Origin: an uncultured Desulfobulbaceae bacterium
Lineage (GTDB): Bacteria; Desulfobacterota; Desulfobulbia; Desulfobulbales; BM004
Reading direction: 5' to 3'
DNA length: 40,304 bases
Assembly (NCBI GenBank): GCA_947259115.1
Contig: CAMYKS010000022.1
Location: forward strand, 1 to 40,304
The translations under genes and the position numbers were made by a program. Positions 15,605 through 23,445 of this stretch are shown piece after piece. The stretch's first letter is position 1. The number at the start of each line of letters is the position of its first letter. The notes under the pieces were generated by a model. The model was given only the letters and a program-made list of their open reading frames with translations, was not told where the DNA came from and ran no database searches.

Positions 15605-15985
15605 GGCTCACTCCTTATTGCTGAATTTTGCCGTAAGCAGCCTGTCGCACATTATGGGATGGAATTATACATAAAGTATACGCTGAAAAGTGGATTTTGC
15701 AAAGGAAATACCCTCTTGTCCCTTATAATAATCTAGCCAAACCTGCTCCTTTTTATACTGAGAGCCTGCCCGGTTCTTCAGGCCCGTACTTTAACGGCTG
15801 CACCCTGCACATTTTGCTTGTTGCCTTGTACCTTTTGCCTGATGCCCTGTATGATTCATTTTTGTTTGAACTTTCGTGCAAAAATTGCCCCACAAGCCGG
15901 CATTTTATTTCCGCCCCTGTTTCTTTGACCTCCAGCCTCACAATGTTTACAATAGTATTGGAAAGCAACAATAGGATTTGGAACG
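15605..15985. other. Intergenic stretch with low-complexity pyrimidine-rich text
   Basis: Around 15800-15855 the plus strand shows irregular units such as TTGCTTGT, TGCCTTGT and TGATGCCCTGTATG, possibly a decayed short tandem repeat. No gene or RNA family is seen. Confidence 0.4.
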
Positions 15986-16375
15986 ATGCCCAGTATATCA
16001 GCATGCAGACTGGATGTTTTAGTAGATGATGAAGAGAAACTGATCGGTTTCATTGCAGCATACCTGCAGATCTCCGAGTACGAGCTTTTCCGCATTGCCT
16101 ATTTGAAGTGGTTCGACCGCCCAATTTTAGGACACAGACTGGATTACGTGTTTAAGGAATATCTTGCGAGCAGTAAAGCGCCATACTGGGTCAATGATTT
16201 TGCCAGAAAAGCCCATGGGAAATTTTTGGCCGGTGAACTGAATTATAAAGACTATGGGATAAAACGGCGAGTCTGCGACCGCAGGACAAAGATAAAAGGC
16301 TGGGTCATTACCATCCTCCTCTTTATACTGCTGGCAATATATAGCTATATGATCTCCCGATATCCTTCTTACTGA
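15986..16375 (+). CDS. Hypothetical protein with C-terminal membrane anchor
   Basis: This 129-residue protein starts MPSISACRLDVLVDDEEKL. It has a soluble N-terminal domain of about 100 residues, ending with a basic cluster (IKRRVCDRRTKIK), and one C-terminal transmembrane helix (WVITILLFILLAIYSYM). By the positive-inside rule the soluble part is cytoplasmic. I do not recognise the domain. The ribosome site is weak (TAGGATTTGG). It converges with the IscA-like gene. Confidence 0.6.
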   Translation: MPSISACRLDVLVDDEEKLIGFIAAYLQISEYELFRIAYLKWFDRPILGHRLDYVFKEYLASSKAPYWVNDFARKAHGKFLAGELNYKDYGIKRRVCDRRTKIKGWVITILLFILLAIYSYMISRYPSY

Positions 16376-16499
16376 TCAGAGTAACCGACAGCGCCGTCTG
16401 CTTTACTGCCGACGATAAGCACCATGGACCAGTTGGCAACAAACTGAACAGCTGGCCATAGGCAGGATGCTGGTGATTGGTAATTATGAAAGGCGGGCT

Positions 16500-16859
16500 T
16501 TACCCTTTTCCGCACTTGCCATTCTCAATAACCGGGAAGCCGGCCAGGTTGAAACTTGCCCCGCACCCACAGGTTGTTTCAGCATTGGTATTGGAGAATT
16601 GCAGGCCGCCTCCGATCAGATCATCAGAGTAATCTATGGTCAGGCCGTCCATATATTGACTGCTCCCTGGGTCCGAAACTATCCGGATATCATCTTTCTG
16701 CAGGATGACACTCTCGCCTTCCTTCATCGTCCGGTCGATATCGGCACTATAGGTCATACCGGCACAACCGCCTTCCGTAACAGCAACCCGTAGAAATTGA
16801 TCCGCTTCCAGCTTGTTTTTGAGCATCTCCCAGGCTTTTTCTAAAATTATAATGTTCAT
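16500..16859 (-). CDS. IscA/HesB-family iron-sulfur carrier-like protein
   Basis: This 119-residue A-type carrier-like protein has Cys in VTEGGCAGMTY and the C-terminal pair in TCGCGASF, the three cysteines that hold an Fe-S cluster or iron. ATG 16859 is used because AAGGTG sits 6 nt upstream; a GTG at 16868 overlaps that ribosome site. The C-terminus has an extra ENGKCGKG tail. It is not in an isc or suf operon. The closest functional candidates are ErpA/IscA-like delivery or a HesB-like accessory role. Confidence 0.87.
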   Translation of the reverse strand: MNIIILEKAWEMLKNKLEADQFLRVAVTEGGCAGMTYSADIDRTMKEGESVILQKDDIRIVSDPGSSQYMDGLTIDYSDDLIGGGLQFSNTNAETTCGCGASFNLAGFPVIENGKCGKG

Positions 16860-17009
16860 GGTCTGCACCTTTTTACTTAAGAGTTATTCTGTATATTGTA
16901 TAGTAATATATATCGTCAGGGAAGGGGGGAATGTCAAGTGCGGATACTTTTGCAAAATGACGTCCCCCGGCAGATTGTTGAATTACACCGTACACGGCGC
17001 CAAAATAAA

Positions 17010-17030
17010 TGTTGCCCGGATCGGGCAACA
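17010..17030 (-). terminator. Intrinsic terminator after the 46-residue membrane protein
   Basis: TGTTGCCCG (17010-17018) and CGGGCAACA (17022-17030) form a perfect 9-bp stem with a 3-nt loop, followed on the minus strand by TTTATTTT. The sequence is the second copy of the short repeat also seen at 12776-12800. Confidence 0.7.
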
Positions 17031-17103
17031 ACTGGTCTTTAGGTGTTTATTTTTCTATGCCAACACGCCATCACTCCATTATCATCGGATTCCAATGATC
17101 TAT

Positions 17104-17244
17104 TTACATGAGGAACAGCATGAGCATGAGCCCGGCGAAAAACCAGAGTCCTGCCACGGCAACCATGCCAAGCAGGAAGGATATGATAAATTCAGGGGCT
17201 GTCCAGTGGAAATCAGTGTTCTTATCATATGTTATATTTGTCAT
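17104..17244 (-). CDS. 46-residue single-pass membrane protein behind a Fur box
   Basis: The product begins MTNITYDKNTDFHWTAPEF, followed by a long hydrophobic stretch (IISFLLGMVAVAGLWFFAGLMLMLFLM). This gives one membrane helix reaching the C-terminus. GAGGTGA lies 6 nt before the ATG, a terminator follows at 17010-17030, and a Fur-box-like site lies about 90 bp upstream, so the gene is well delimited. It has no cysteines and I do not recognise the family. Regulation by iron is inferred from the site alone. It could be a subunit or regulator of a metal transporter encoded elsewhere. Confidence 0.65.
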   Translation of the reverse strand: MTNITYDKNTDFHWTAPEFIISFLLGMVAVAGLWFFAGLMLMLFLM

Positions 17245-17322
17245 GGTATTCACCTCATAGGCTTAGTTTAAGCAACATGCAGGGTAGGCAAAAAGAATTA
17301 AACCTGCCCCTATCTCTCTGAT

Positions 17323-17347
17323 GCAAACAATAATCATTATCATTAAA
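17323..17347 (-). promoter_or_regulatory. Fur-box-like site
   Basis: The core AATAATCATTATCATTAA is three NATWAT-type hexamers. Against the 19-bp consensus (GATAATGATAATCATTATC) 17323-17341 matches at 15 positions. It lies between the nitroreductase stop and the start of the 46-residue gene, so that small gene is the likely target. Confidence 0.6.
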
Positions 17348-17438
17348 GCATGCTATGAAGTCAGCAGAGCGGAAGTATATTGAATATGTCAGCGAAAGTT
17401 ATGCGCAAATGTTTTATTGGGGAGGCTGGTTGATCTGA

Positions 17439-18257
17439 TTATCTTACAACATTCACCCTGGCCGGGCTCCGCTGTACTGTGCGATGGTATGCCACCGCAG
17501 GTTCGCCAAAGGCCATGGCATAGCCCAGCAGATGATCAGCAGGAATTCCCAGTCTTGCGCTGAGTCCGGGGCAGACTCCAAGGACCATCATGACCATGCC
17601 GTCCCAGACCGTTCCAACTCCGCGGGCATGGGCCATGAGCTGGAAGGTGGTCAGGGCGATGAGGGTGTCCTGGGCCGGGCAGGGTGCGTCCTGCGGCGCG
17701 CTTGTAATAAGCAGATGCGGTGCACCTCTGAAAATGAGATCCTTGCCTGCGTCCCGCCAGCCATCAACCGCCGCACCGAGGTACTGCCCGGCAATGCCCT
17801 CGGGCAGTTTTCCATTATTCTGTAACTGCGTCAGCTGTGCCAGAACTTCCTGGCGCAGCCCTTTCATGACAGCACCTTCCCGGACAACAGTGAACAGCAC
17901 AGACTGGGAGTTAACGCCGGTCGGGGCATGATTGGCAATATCCAGAAGTTCGTCGATCAGCGCCGGGTCCAGGTCCTTGTCGCTGTAACGGCGCACCGAT
18001 CTGCGGCCCTTGATCAGCGTTTCCATACTGGCTGCATCCGGCATATTCCCTTCAAGTCCGGTGCTTGCATCCGGGTTCCTGCCAAGAATTGAAACCGCGC
18101 CTTCCGGGCAGACAGCAAGGCAATGCTGACAGCGGTAGCATCCATCCTCATTGGTGATTGTCGGATAGTCTTCCATGCTGATAACGCCGGCCGGACAATC
18201 TTCTGCGCATTCGCCGCACTGGATGCAGCGCTCCTCATCTATGAGAAACTGAATCAT
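17439..18257 (-). CDS. Ferredoxin-nitroreductase fusion protein
   Basis: This 272-residue protein starts with a 2[4Fe-4S] ferredoxin domain (residues 5-60; CIQCGECAEDCP and CYRCQHCLAVCP). A nitroreductase domain follows from about 80, beginning LIKGRRSVRRYSDKDLD, with the FMN-binding Arg cluster. Such fusions pass electrons from ferredoxin to FMN and reduce nitro or related compounds. They are common in strict anaerobes and the substrates are mostly unknown. GGGAGG lies 8 nt before the ATG. It is monocistronic; the next gene downstream has its own Fur-box region. Confidence 0.92.
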   Translation of the reverse strand: MIQFLIDEERCIQCGECAEDCPAGVISMEDYPTITNEDGCYRCQHCLAVCPEGAVSILGRNPDASTGLEGNMPDAASMETLIKGRRSVRRYSDKDLDPALIDELLDIANHAPTGVNSQSVLFTVVREGAVMKGLRQEVLAQLTQLQNNGKLPEGIAGQYLGAAVDGWRDAGKDLIFRGAPHLLITSAPQDAPCPAQDTLIALTTFQLMAHARGVGTVWDGMVMMVLGVCPGLSARLGIPADHLLGYAMAFGEPAVAYHRTVQRSPARVNVVR

Positions 18258-18431
18258 GGTCGGGCCTCCCTGTTTTTCGTGAATTTGATTACAGTTCAGC
18301 CATTAATACAATATTTCAAAAAAAGAGCAAAGGGGTTGAAGTGTATATGTCAAACATATCGGCAGCCCGGCTACGTGAAGATTCAGACAAAGAGTGCAGT
18401 CAGCGATCAGTTTTAAGTTGCAAGTTACGGA

Positions 18432-18678
18432 TTACAAGTACCCCACGAGGGGGCATAAATGCCTAAAGTAAAAAGGGTTTTTCCCTTGACCCCTTGACCC
18501 CTTTTATTTTTTCCCATGGGTCCTTCTTAACTTAAAGCACTCTAAACTTTTGTCTTTACAAAAAAATGACGACAATCGACAGGCACTTTAGGCACTATCT
18601 CCTTCTCCCTTGACTCTCTGCCCCCTTCATACTTTAGCTCACTTTAGGCATTTATGCCCCCTCGCGGGGTACTTGTAA
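18432..18678. mobile_element. Element bounded by 38-bp inverted repeats (37/38 identical)
   Basis: The left arm 18432-18469 (starting TTACAAGTACCCCACGAGGG) and the right arm 18641-18678 are inverted copies with a single mismatch. They enclose 171 bp with a C-rich octamer tract (CCCTTGACCCC at 18482-18502) and no ORF. The arms belong to the same palindromic family as 7723-7794 and 21303-21354. Possible identities are a non-autonomous transposable element or paired REP-like units. Confidence 0.6.
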
Positions 18679-19070
18679 CATTAGCTCACTCCAGTCATAT
18701 ATCCCATGCTCCTGATAATTATACTTGCAATAAGCAGGAAGTAGTGTAATATGCGCTGCTGCACATAATAAAATGAATGTGTGCACTAAGTGCCTGGCGA
18801 ATTCTTCATACGTCGTTCTTCCTTCCGAGACTTTTTCATCCCGTTAGAATAGAAGCCGTTATTTTTTTCTGCTGATCACTTACAACTGGACAGCAGAGAT
18901 CCTCCTGCGCAGACCGTTGTGCCGGCGACATGGCTTTTCTCTATTTATCCAAGAAAAAAATTACATAACCAGTGGCGGAAAGGTTAAATGCCGTTTCGCA
19001 GGTAGTGCCTATTTATAATGGGCACAGATGAGCTACGGCTCTGCCACATAAATACATACAGAGAGATAAA
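18679..19070 (+). promoter_or_regulatory. Long upstream region of the helicase gene
   Basis: There is no ORF. A TATAAT hexamer lies at 19013-19018 inside a stem (GTGCC...GGGCAC). It is followed by GAGC-TACG-GCTC (19029-19040), a stable UACG-type hairpin in the predicted leader of the helicase mRNA. Confidence 0.3.
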
Positions 19071-20432
19071 ATGAGTTTTACACAATTTGATTTTAATCCG
19101 AAGATTGCTGCAGGCATTCGGGCCTGCAATTATGAAACACCAACCCCGATCCAGGAAAAGGCGATTCCCGCAATCCTGGATGGCCGTGATATCCTGGGCC
19201 TGGCCCAGACCGGCACCGGTAAGACCGCGGCCTTTGTCCTCCCAATTTTGCAGCGTATGCTTAAAGGCCCGCGCGGTAAAATCCGGACCCTCATCGTCGC
19301 CCCGACCCGCGAACTGGCAGAGCAGATCAACAGCGATATCACCAAGATGGCCCGCCAGACCGGGCTGCGCAGTGTCGCGATATACGGCGGGGTCGGCAAG
19401 CTGCCCCAGATCAAAAAGATCCGTTCCGGCGTTGAGATCGTTGTCGCCTGTCCCGGCCGTCTGCTTGACCATTTGCGTGACAAGACATTTAACCTGGCCA
19501 AGGTGGAGCATCTGGTCCTTGATGAAGCGGACCATATGTTCGATATGGGTTTTTTGCCGGACATTAAGCGTATTTTAAATTTTCTGCCCGGCGAGAGGCA
19601 GACGCTGCTTTTTTCCGCTACCATGCCCGAGGAAATTCGCCACCTGGCTGAAGAGGTTCTCAACAACCCGGTGAGGGTGCAGATCGCCCATAGCCGTCCA
19701 ACCGCCACCGTGTCCCAGGTGCTTTTTTCGGTGGAGCAGAACCGAAAGATGACCCTGCTGAAAGACATTATGGCCAAGACCGATATGGCAGCCACCCTTA
19801 TATTTACCCGCACCAAGTACCGGGCCGAGAGCCTGGCCCGCCAGCTGCATAAGGCCGGTTATGCCGCCACCTCTTTGCAGGGCAACCTTTCGCAGTTAAA
19901 ACGCCAGAAAGCCTTAAACGGTTTTAAGTGCGGCCAGTTCAAGGTCCTGGTGGCCACCGATATCGCAGCGCGCGGTATTGACGTGTCCGGCATTTCCCAT
20001 GTGATCAATTATGATGTGCCTGCCACGGTGGATGCGTACACCCACAGGGTAGGGCGCACCGGGCGGGCATCCCGCACCGGCGAGGCCTTTACTTTTGCCA
20101 GCCGTGAAGACAGGAAGATAATCAATCAGATAGAAAGGTCCCTGGGCAAGAAAATAAATCGGAATAACGACCACGACCCTACTGTGGATAGTGCGGCCAG
20201 TTCGCTTCCCGCAGAGCAGCCAGGAAAAAAAATGTGGAATAAGGCGAAGAAAACCCTTCGTCCAGCCGGGCGGAAAAATGGACGCCCTGCCGGCAGAGGT
20301 GCAGCATCTGCAGGTGCTGGAAAGCAGGCACAGCCTCCTGCAAGGCATCACAAGGCAGACAGCAGGCAGAAGGGTAAGAGACGTGCAGCCATGATGACCG
20401 ACACTTCCGGCAACCTGTTTCTGAATCCATAA
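19071..20432 (+). CDS. rhlE: DEAD-box RNA helicase, RhlE-like
   Basis: This 453-residue ATP-dependent RNA helicase has the Q motif near 24-29 (PTPIQ), motif I AQTGTGKT with Lys51, motif Ia PTRELAEQ, motif II DEAD at 151-154, motif III SAT at 182-184, and motif VI HRVGRTGR from 325. The C-terminal tail after about 370 is rich in Lys, Arg, Gly and Ala, typical of RhlE-type helicases that bind RNA non-specifically. It is followed by an RRM protein and a tiny basic protein, a grouping typical of cold-adaptation or RNA-turnover genes. The ribosome site is weak (AGAGAG). The closest family member is RhlE; SrmB or CsdA are less likely given the short C-terminus. Confidence 0.93.
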   Translation: MSFTQFDFNPKIAAGIRACNYETPTPIQEKAIPAILDGRDILGLAQTGTGKTAAFVLPILQRMLKGPRGKIRTLIVAPTRELAEQINSDITKMARQTGLRSVAIYGGVGKLPQIKKIRSGVEIVVACPGRLLDHLRDKTFNLAKVEHLVLDEADHMFDMGFLPDIKRILNFLPGERQTLLFSATMPEEIRHLAEEVLNNPVRVQIAHSRPTATVSQVLFSVEQNRKMTLLKDIMAKTDMAATLIFTRTKYRAESLARQLHKAGYAATSLQGNLSQLKRQKALNGFKCGQFKVLVATDIAARGIDVSGISHVINYDVPATVDAYTHRVGRTGRASRTGEAFTFASREDRKIINQIERSLGKKINRNNDHDPTVDSAASSLPAEQPGKKMWNKAKKTLRPAGRKNGRPAGRGAASAGAGKQAQPPARHHKADSRQKGKRRAAMMTDTSGNLFLNP

Positions 20433-20589
20433 AATTATGGTATCGTTATTTGATTATTATCATCAATGTAGTATGCGACATTCAGGAAATAGCGCCGGAA
20501 AAGACTATATCGGGTCTCCATTGGTGATTATTTCTGAAAGACGATGTCAATCTAGATGAGAAACAGAGTGTACTTTGTTGGCGGCCTTG

Positions 20590-20629
20590 AATACATGCCA
20601 GGTATGACATGTATTATAAAAGGTATAAT
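20590..20629 (+). promoter_or_regulatory. Promoter region of the RRM gene
   Basis: An inverted repeat AATACATG / CATGTATT (20590-20597, 20608-20615) lies just upstream of an extended -10 (GGTATAAT, 20622-20629). Transcription would start near 20636 and give a leader of about 60 nt. No good -35 is seen, so activator dependence is possible. Confidence 0.35.
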
Positions 20630-20698
20630 AGTTTTTCTGAAACGGTCTTGAAAAATTCGTCTACAGAAAATCAGTGCACCTAACCCTGGAGAAAATGT

Positions 20699-20974
20699 AT
20701 GAATATTTATGTAGGACAGTTGCCCTATACCATGACTGAAGATGAAGTCAGGGAGATGTTTTCAGAATATGGTGAAATTGCCAGTCTGAACCTCATTATG
20801 GACAAGTACTCCGGTCAGTCAAAGGGATTCGGCTTTATTGACATGCCGAATAACTCAGAGGCGGACAAGGCGATAAAGGCCCTCAACAAGAGTATGCTTA
20901 AGGGGCGTGAAATAAAAGTCAATCAGGCGGAAGAGCGGAGAAAAAAAAGTAAGTTTCGCAGGAGAAGCTATTAA
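20699..20974 (+). CDS. RRM-domain RNA-binding protein
   Basis: This 91-residue protein consists of one RNA recognition motif. RNP2 is IYVGQL (3-8) and RNP1 is KGFGFIDM (about 43-50), with aromatic residues conserved. A short basic tail (RRKKSKFRRRSY) follows. GGAG lies 7 nt before the ATG. Such glycine-poor bacterial RRM proteins are often cold-induced, and the DEAD-box helicase upstream fits that theme; this is inference. Confidence 0.95.
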   Translation: MNIYVGQLPYTMTEDEVREMFSEYGEIASLNLIMDKYSGQSKGFGFIDMPNNSEADKAIKALNKSMLKGREIKVNQAEERRKKSKFRRRSY

Positions 20975-21091
20975 CCGTTCCAGGCGGTAAAGATTAAATT
21001 ATTAAAGAATTTAAATTTTACAGATATGACCCTGGTTGTTTTCCCAGAGTCTTTTATGCCGAACGCGAACCAATAATTTAAGGATAGAGTC

Positions 21092-21235
21092 TTGGCTAGA
21101 ACAAACTATTCATTTGAAAAGCGCCAGAAAGAATTGGCAAAGAAAAAGAAGAAAGAAGAAAAAAAGCTGCGCAAGCTGGAGAAAAAGAATATTGCTGCCG
21201 GAGAAAATGAGGACCTTCCTCAGCAGGAAGATTAG
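21092..21235 (+). CDS. 47-residue lysine-rich small protein
   Basis: The gene begins at TTG 21092, with AAGGA 6-7 nt upstream. The product starts LARTNYSFEKRQKELAKKKK, followed by a charged helix (EEKKLRKLEKK) and an acidic tail. I recall short proteins with the start M-A-(R/K)-T-N-Y-x-F-E-K-R-Q-x-E-L in many proteobacteria, annotated hypothetical. RNA- or ribosome-related roles are guesses from composition and context, namely its position 117 bp after the RRM gene. There is no ATG in the frame, which makes it easy to miss. Confidence 0.7.
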   Translation: MARTNYSFEKRQKELAKKKKKEEKKLRKLEKKNIAAGENEDLPQQED

Positions 21236-21302
21236 TGCCTGAGAAATTATTTTCTTGTTTTTTTGCAAGGAAGCAATTTCATCAAGACACCATACCCCTC
21301 AG

Positions 21303-21354
21303 GTAAGTACCCTTTCAGGGCACTCTTTTCAGTACCCCCTCGAGGGGTATAAAC
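21303..21354. repeat. Dispersed palindromic repeat, copy B
   Basis: GTAAGTACCCTTTCAGGG, AGTACCCCCTCGAGGGG and TATAAAC match copy A (7723-7794) except for a 24-base internal gap. The motif ACCCTTTCAGGG recurs at 21354-21366. Confidence 0.7.
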
Positions 21355-21449
21355 ACCCTTTCAGGGGGCACTGTAATGAGTCTCCGTATGGGGTAAACAC
21401 TTAGATTTATGTAACAGCTTTAAACTCTTTCTTTAAACCCTGAGATTAT

Positions 21450-21476
21450 ATGCCACGGGGCGTGTCCCTGTGGCAT
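21450..21476 (+). terminator. Intrinsic terminator after the small-protein gene region
   Basis: ATGCCACGGGG pairs with CCCTGTGGCAT (11 bp with one G-U, 5-nt loop), followed by TTTATTTG. It is the only convincing transcription end between the RRM/small-protein group and the ABC-F gene. Confidence 0.6.
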
Positions 21477-21740
21477 TTTATTTGATCAGTGGAACCCGGT
21501 CCTCCGGAGTCTCTTTTCAGTCCCTTACCTGGGTCAGGTCAGAGTAAGTTGGCTCTGCCGTGACCAGGGACAGTAATGAAACATGAAATTTGAATTTCGA
21601 ATTTATAATTAAATCAACAATATGATTTATTTTTTAACATTAGGGTTTAACAATTAGAAATTGTTTCAGCTTTCGAATTCAGAGTTTCGAATAATAAAAC
21701 CCTATTGCAGCAAAATAGCCTCCAAAGGGACAAACCAAAG

Positions 21741-21759
21741 CCGGGTCCTTAAGGCCCGG
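21741..21759 (+). promoter_or_regulatory. Leader hairpin upstream of the ABC-F gene
   Basis: CCGGGTCC-TTAA-GGCCCGG forms a compact stem with one bulge, followed by ATTCTTTATT. It lies 24 nt before the ATG. A weak terminator or attenuator is possible; some ABC-F genes are controlled that way. Confidence 0.3.
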
Positions 21760-21783
21760 ATTCTTTATTATGAGGAAACTACA

Positions 21784-23418
21784 ATGATAACCGCATCAAA
21801 TATTGCTCTCTCCTATGGCAAGAGAGTCATCTTTCAGGACGTCAACATCAAGTTTACTCCTGGCAACTGCTACGGCCTTATCGGGGCCAACGGCGCCGGC
21901 AAATCCACCTTTCTGAAGATACTGGCAGGTCAGCTTGAGGCTGATCGGGGCGAGGTCAGCAAGGGAAAGAGAGAGCGCATAGCTGTGCTCAACCAGGACC
22001 AGTTCGCCTTTGACGAGTACACTGTATTTGATACTGTGGTCATGGGTCACAAGAAGCTCTACAAGGTGATGGCCGAGCGTGAGGCCCTCTATGCCAAGGC
22101 TGATTTTACCGAGGAAGACGGCATCCGCTCCGGGGAACTGGAGGTTACGTTCGGTGAATTGAACGGCTATGAGGCAGAGGCAGAAGCCGCGGTACTGTTA
22201 AACGGTCTCGGCATCCCGGAAGAGATGCGGCAGAAAAGAATGAAGGAGCTTGACGGCAGTGATAAGGTGCGGGTGCTGCTGGCCCAGGCCCTGTTCGGCA
22301 ACCCGGATATCCTGCTTCTGGACGAGCCCACCAACCAACTGGACCTGGAGACCATTAAATGGTTGGAGGCTTTTCTTTTTCGTTTCCAGAATACAGTGAT
22401 AATCGTCTCCCATGATCGTCATTTCCTGAATCAGGTCTGCACCCATGTGGCGGATATAGATTACGGTAAAATCCAGGTCTATGTCGGCAACTATGACTTC
22501 TGGTACCAGGCCAGCCAGCTCCGTTTCCACCAGAAGGAGACCGAGAGCAAGAAGGCCAAGGCCAAGGCGGAGGAACTCAAGGAATTTATCCGGCGTTTCA
22601 GTTCCAACGCTTCCAAGGCCAAGCAGGCGACCTCACGGAAGAAGCTGCTGGATAAGCTCACCCTCGAGGACATGCCGATTTCCTCCCGAAAATATCCCTA
22701 CATCGTCTTCAAACCGGAACGGCCCTGTGGTGACATCATTCTGGAGATAGACCGTCTGAGCAAAAAGATCGACGGGGTTTCCATGTTTGAGGATCTCTCC
22801 CTCACTGTTAACAGGGGTGACAAGATCGCCTTTGTAGGGGCTAACAGTCTGGCCAAAACAACCCTGTTCCAGATCCTGGCCGGGGAGCTGGAGCCGGACA
22901 GTGGAAGTTTCCGCTGGGGGGTTACCATCAAAAATGCCTATTTCCCCAAAGAAAACAATTCGTATTTCAATAATGGGAATCTTGATCTTATCAGCTGGCT
23001 GCGCCAATATGCTCCTCCCAATGAGCATGAGAGTTTTGTCCGGGGATTCCTGGGCAAGATGCTTTTTGTCGGAGAAGAGGCAATGAAAAAGACATCTGTT
23101 CTTTCCGGGGGTGAAAGGGTGCGCTGCATGCTTTCCAGAATGATGCTCTCGGGCGCCAACGCCCTCATTCTCGATGAGCCCACCAATCATCTCGACCTAG
23201 AGTCAATCACCTCCTTGAATAACGGCCTGATCGATTTTCCCGAGGTGGTACTCTTTGCCTCCCATGATCACCAGATAGTATCCACCGTGGCAAACAGGAT
23301 TGTCGAAATCACGACCGATGGTATCATCGATGTGATGATGAACTATGATGAATACCTGGCAATGAAGGAAGCGAGTCTGTCCGAGGATAATGAATATATG
23401 GAAATGAAAGCTGCGTAG
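21784..23418 (+). CDS. ABC-F family ATPase, YbiT-like
   Basis: This 544-residue protein has two ATPase domains and no membrane segments. ABC-F proteins act on ribosomes as translation factors. The first Walker A is GANGAGKST (34-42) and the first Walker B is LLLDEPTN. The first signature is LDGSD (156-160) instead of LSGG. The linker near 245-300 is Lys-rich, as in other ABC-F members. The second Walker A reads GANSLAKTT (352-360), lacking the usual glycines, while the second signature LSGGE and LDEPTNHLD are normal. ATG 21784 is used because GAGGAAAC lies before it and the upstream 41 codons lack family character. It is followed 27 bp later by the RNA methyltransferase, suggesting an operon. 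Confidence 0.9.
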   Translation: MITASNIALSYGKRVIFQDVNIKFTPGNCYGLIGANGAGKSTFLKILAGQLEADRGEVSKGKRERIAVLNQDQFAFDEYTVFDTVVMGHKKLYKVMAEREALYAKADFTEEDGIRSGELEVTFGELNGYEAEAEAAVLLNGLGIPEEMRQKRMKELDGSDKVRVLLAQALFGNPDILLLDEPTNQLDLETIKWLEAFLFRFQNTVIIVSHDRHFLNQVCTHVADIDYGKIQVYVGNYDFWYQASQLRFHQKETESKKAKAKAEELKEFIRRFSSNASKAKQATSRKKLLDKLTLEDMPISSRKYPYIVFKPERPCGDIILEIDRLSKKIDGVSMFEDLSLTVNRGDKIAFVGANSLAKTTLFQILAGELEPDSGSFRWGVTIKNAYFPKENNSYFNNGNLDLISWLRQYAPPNEHESFVRGFLGKMLFVGEEAMKKTSVLSGGERVRCMLSRMMLSGANALILDEPTNHLDLESITSLNNGLIDFPEVVLFASHDHQIVSTVANRIVEITTDGIIDVMMNYDEYLAMKEASLSEDNEYMEMKAA

Positions 23419-23445
23419 TACATATTAATTTTAGGAGAAAGGACT

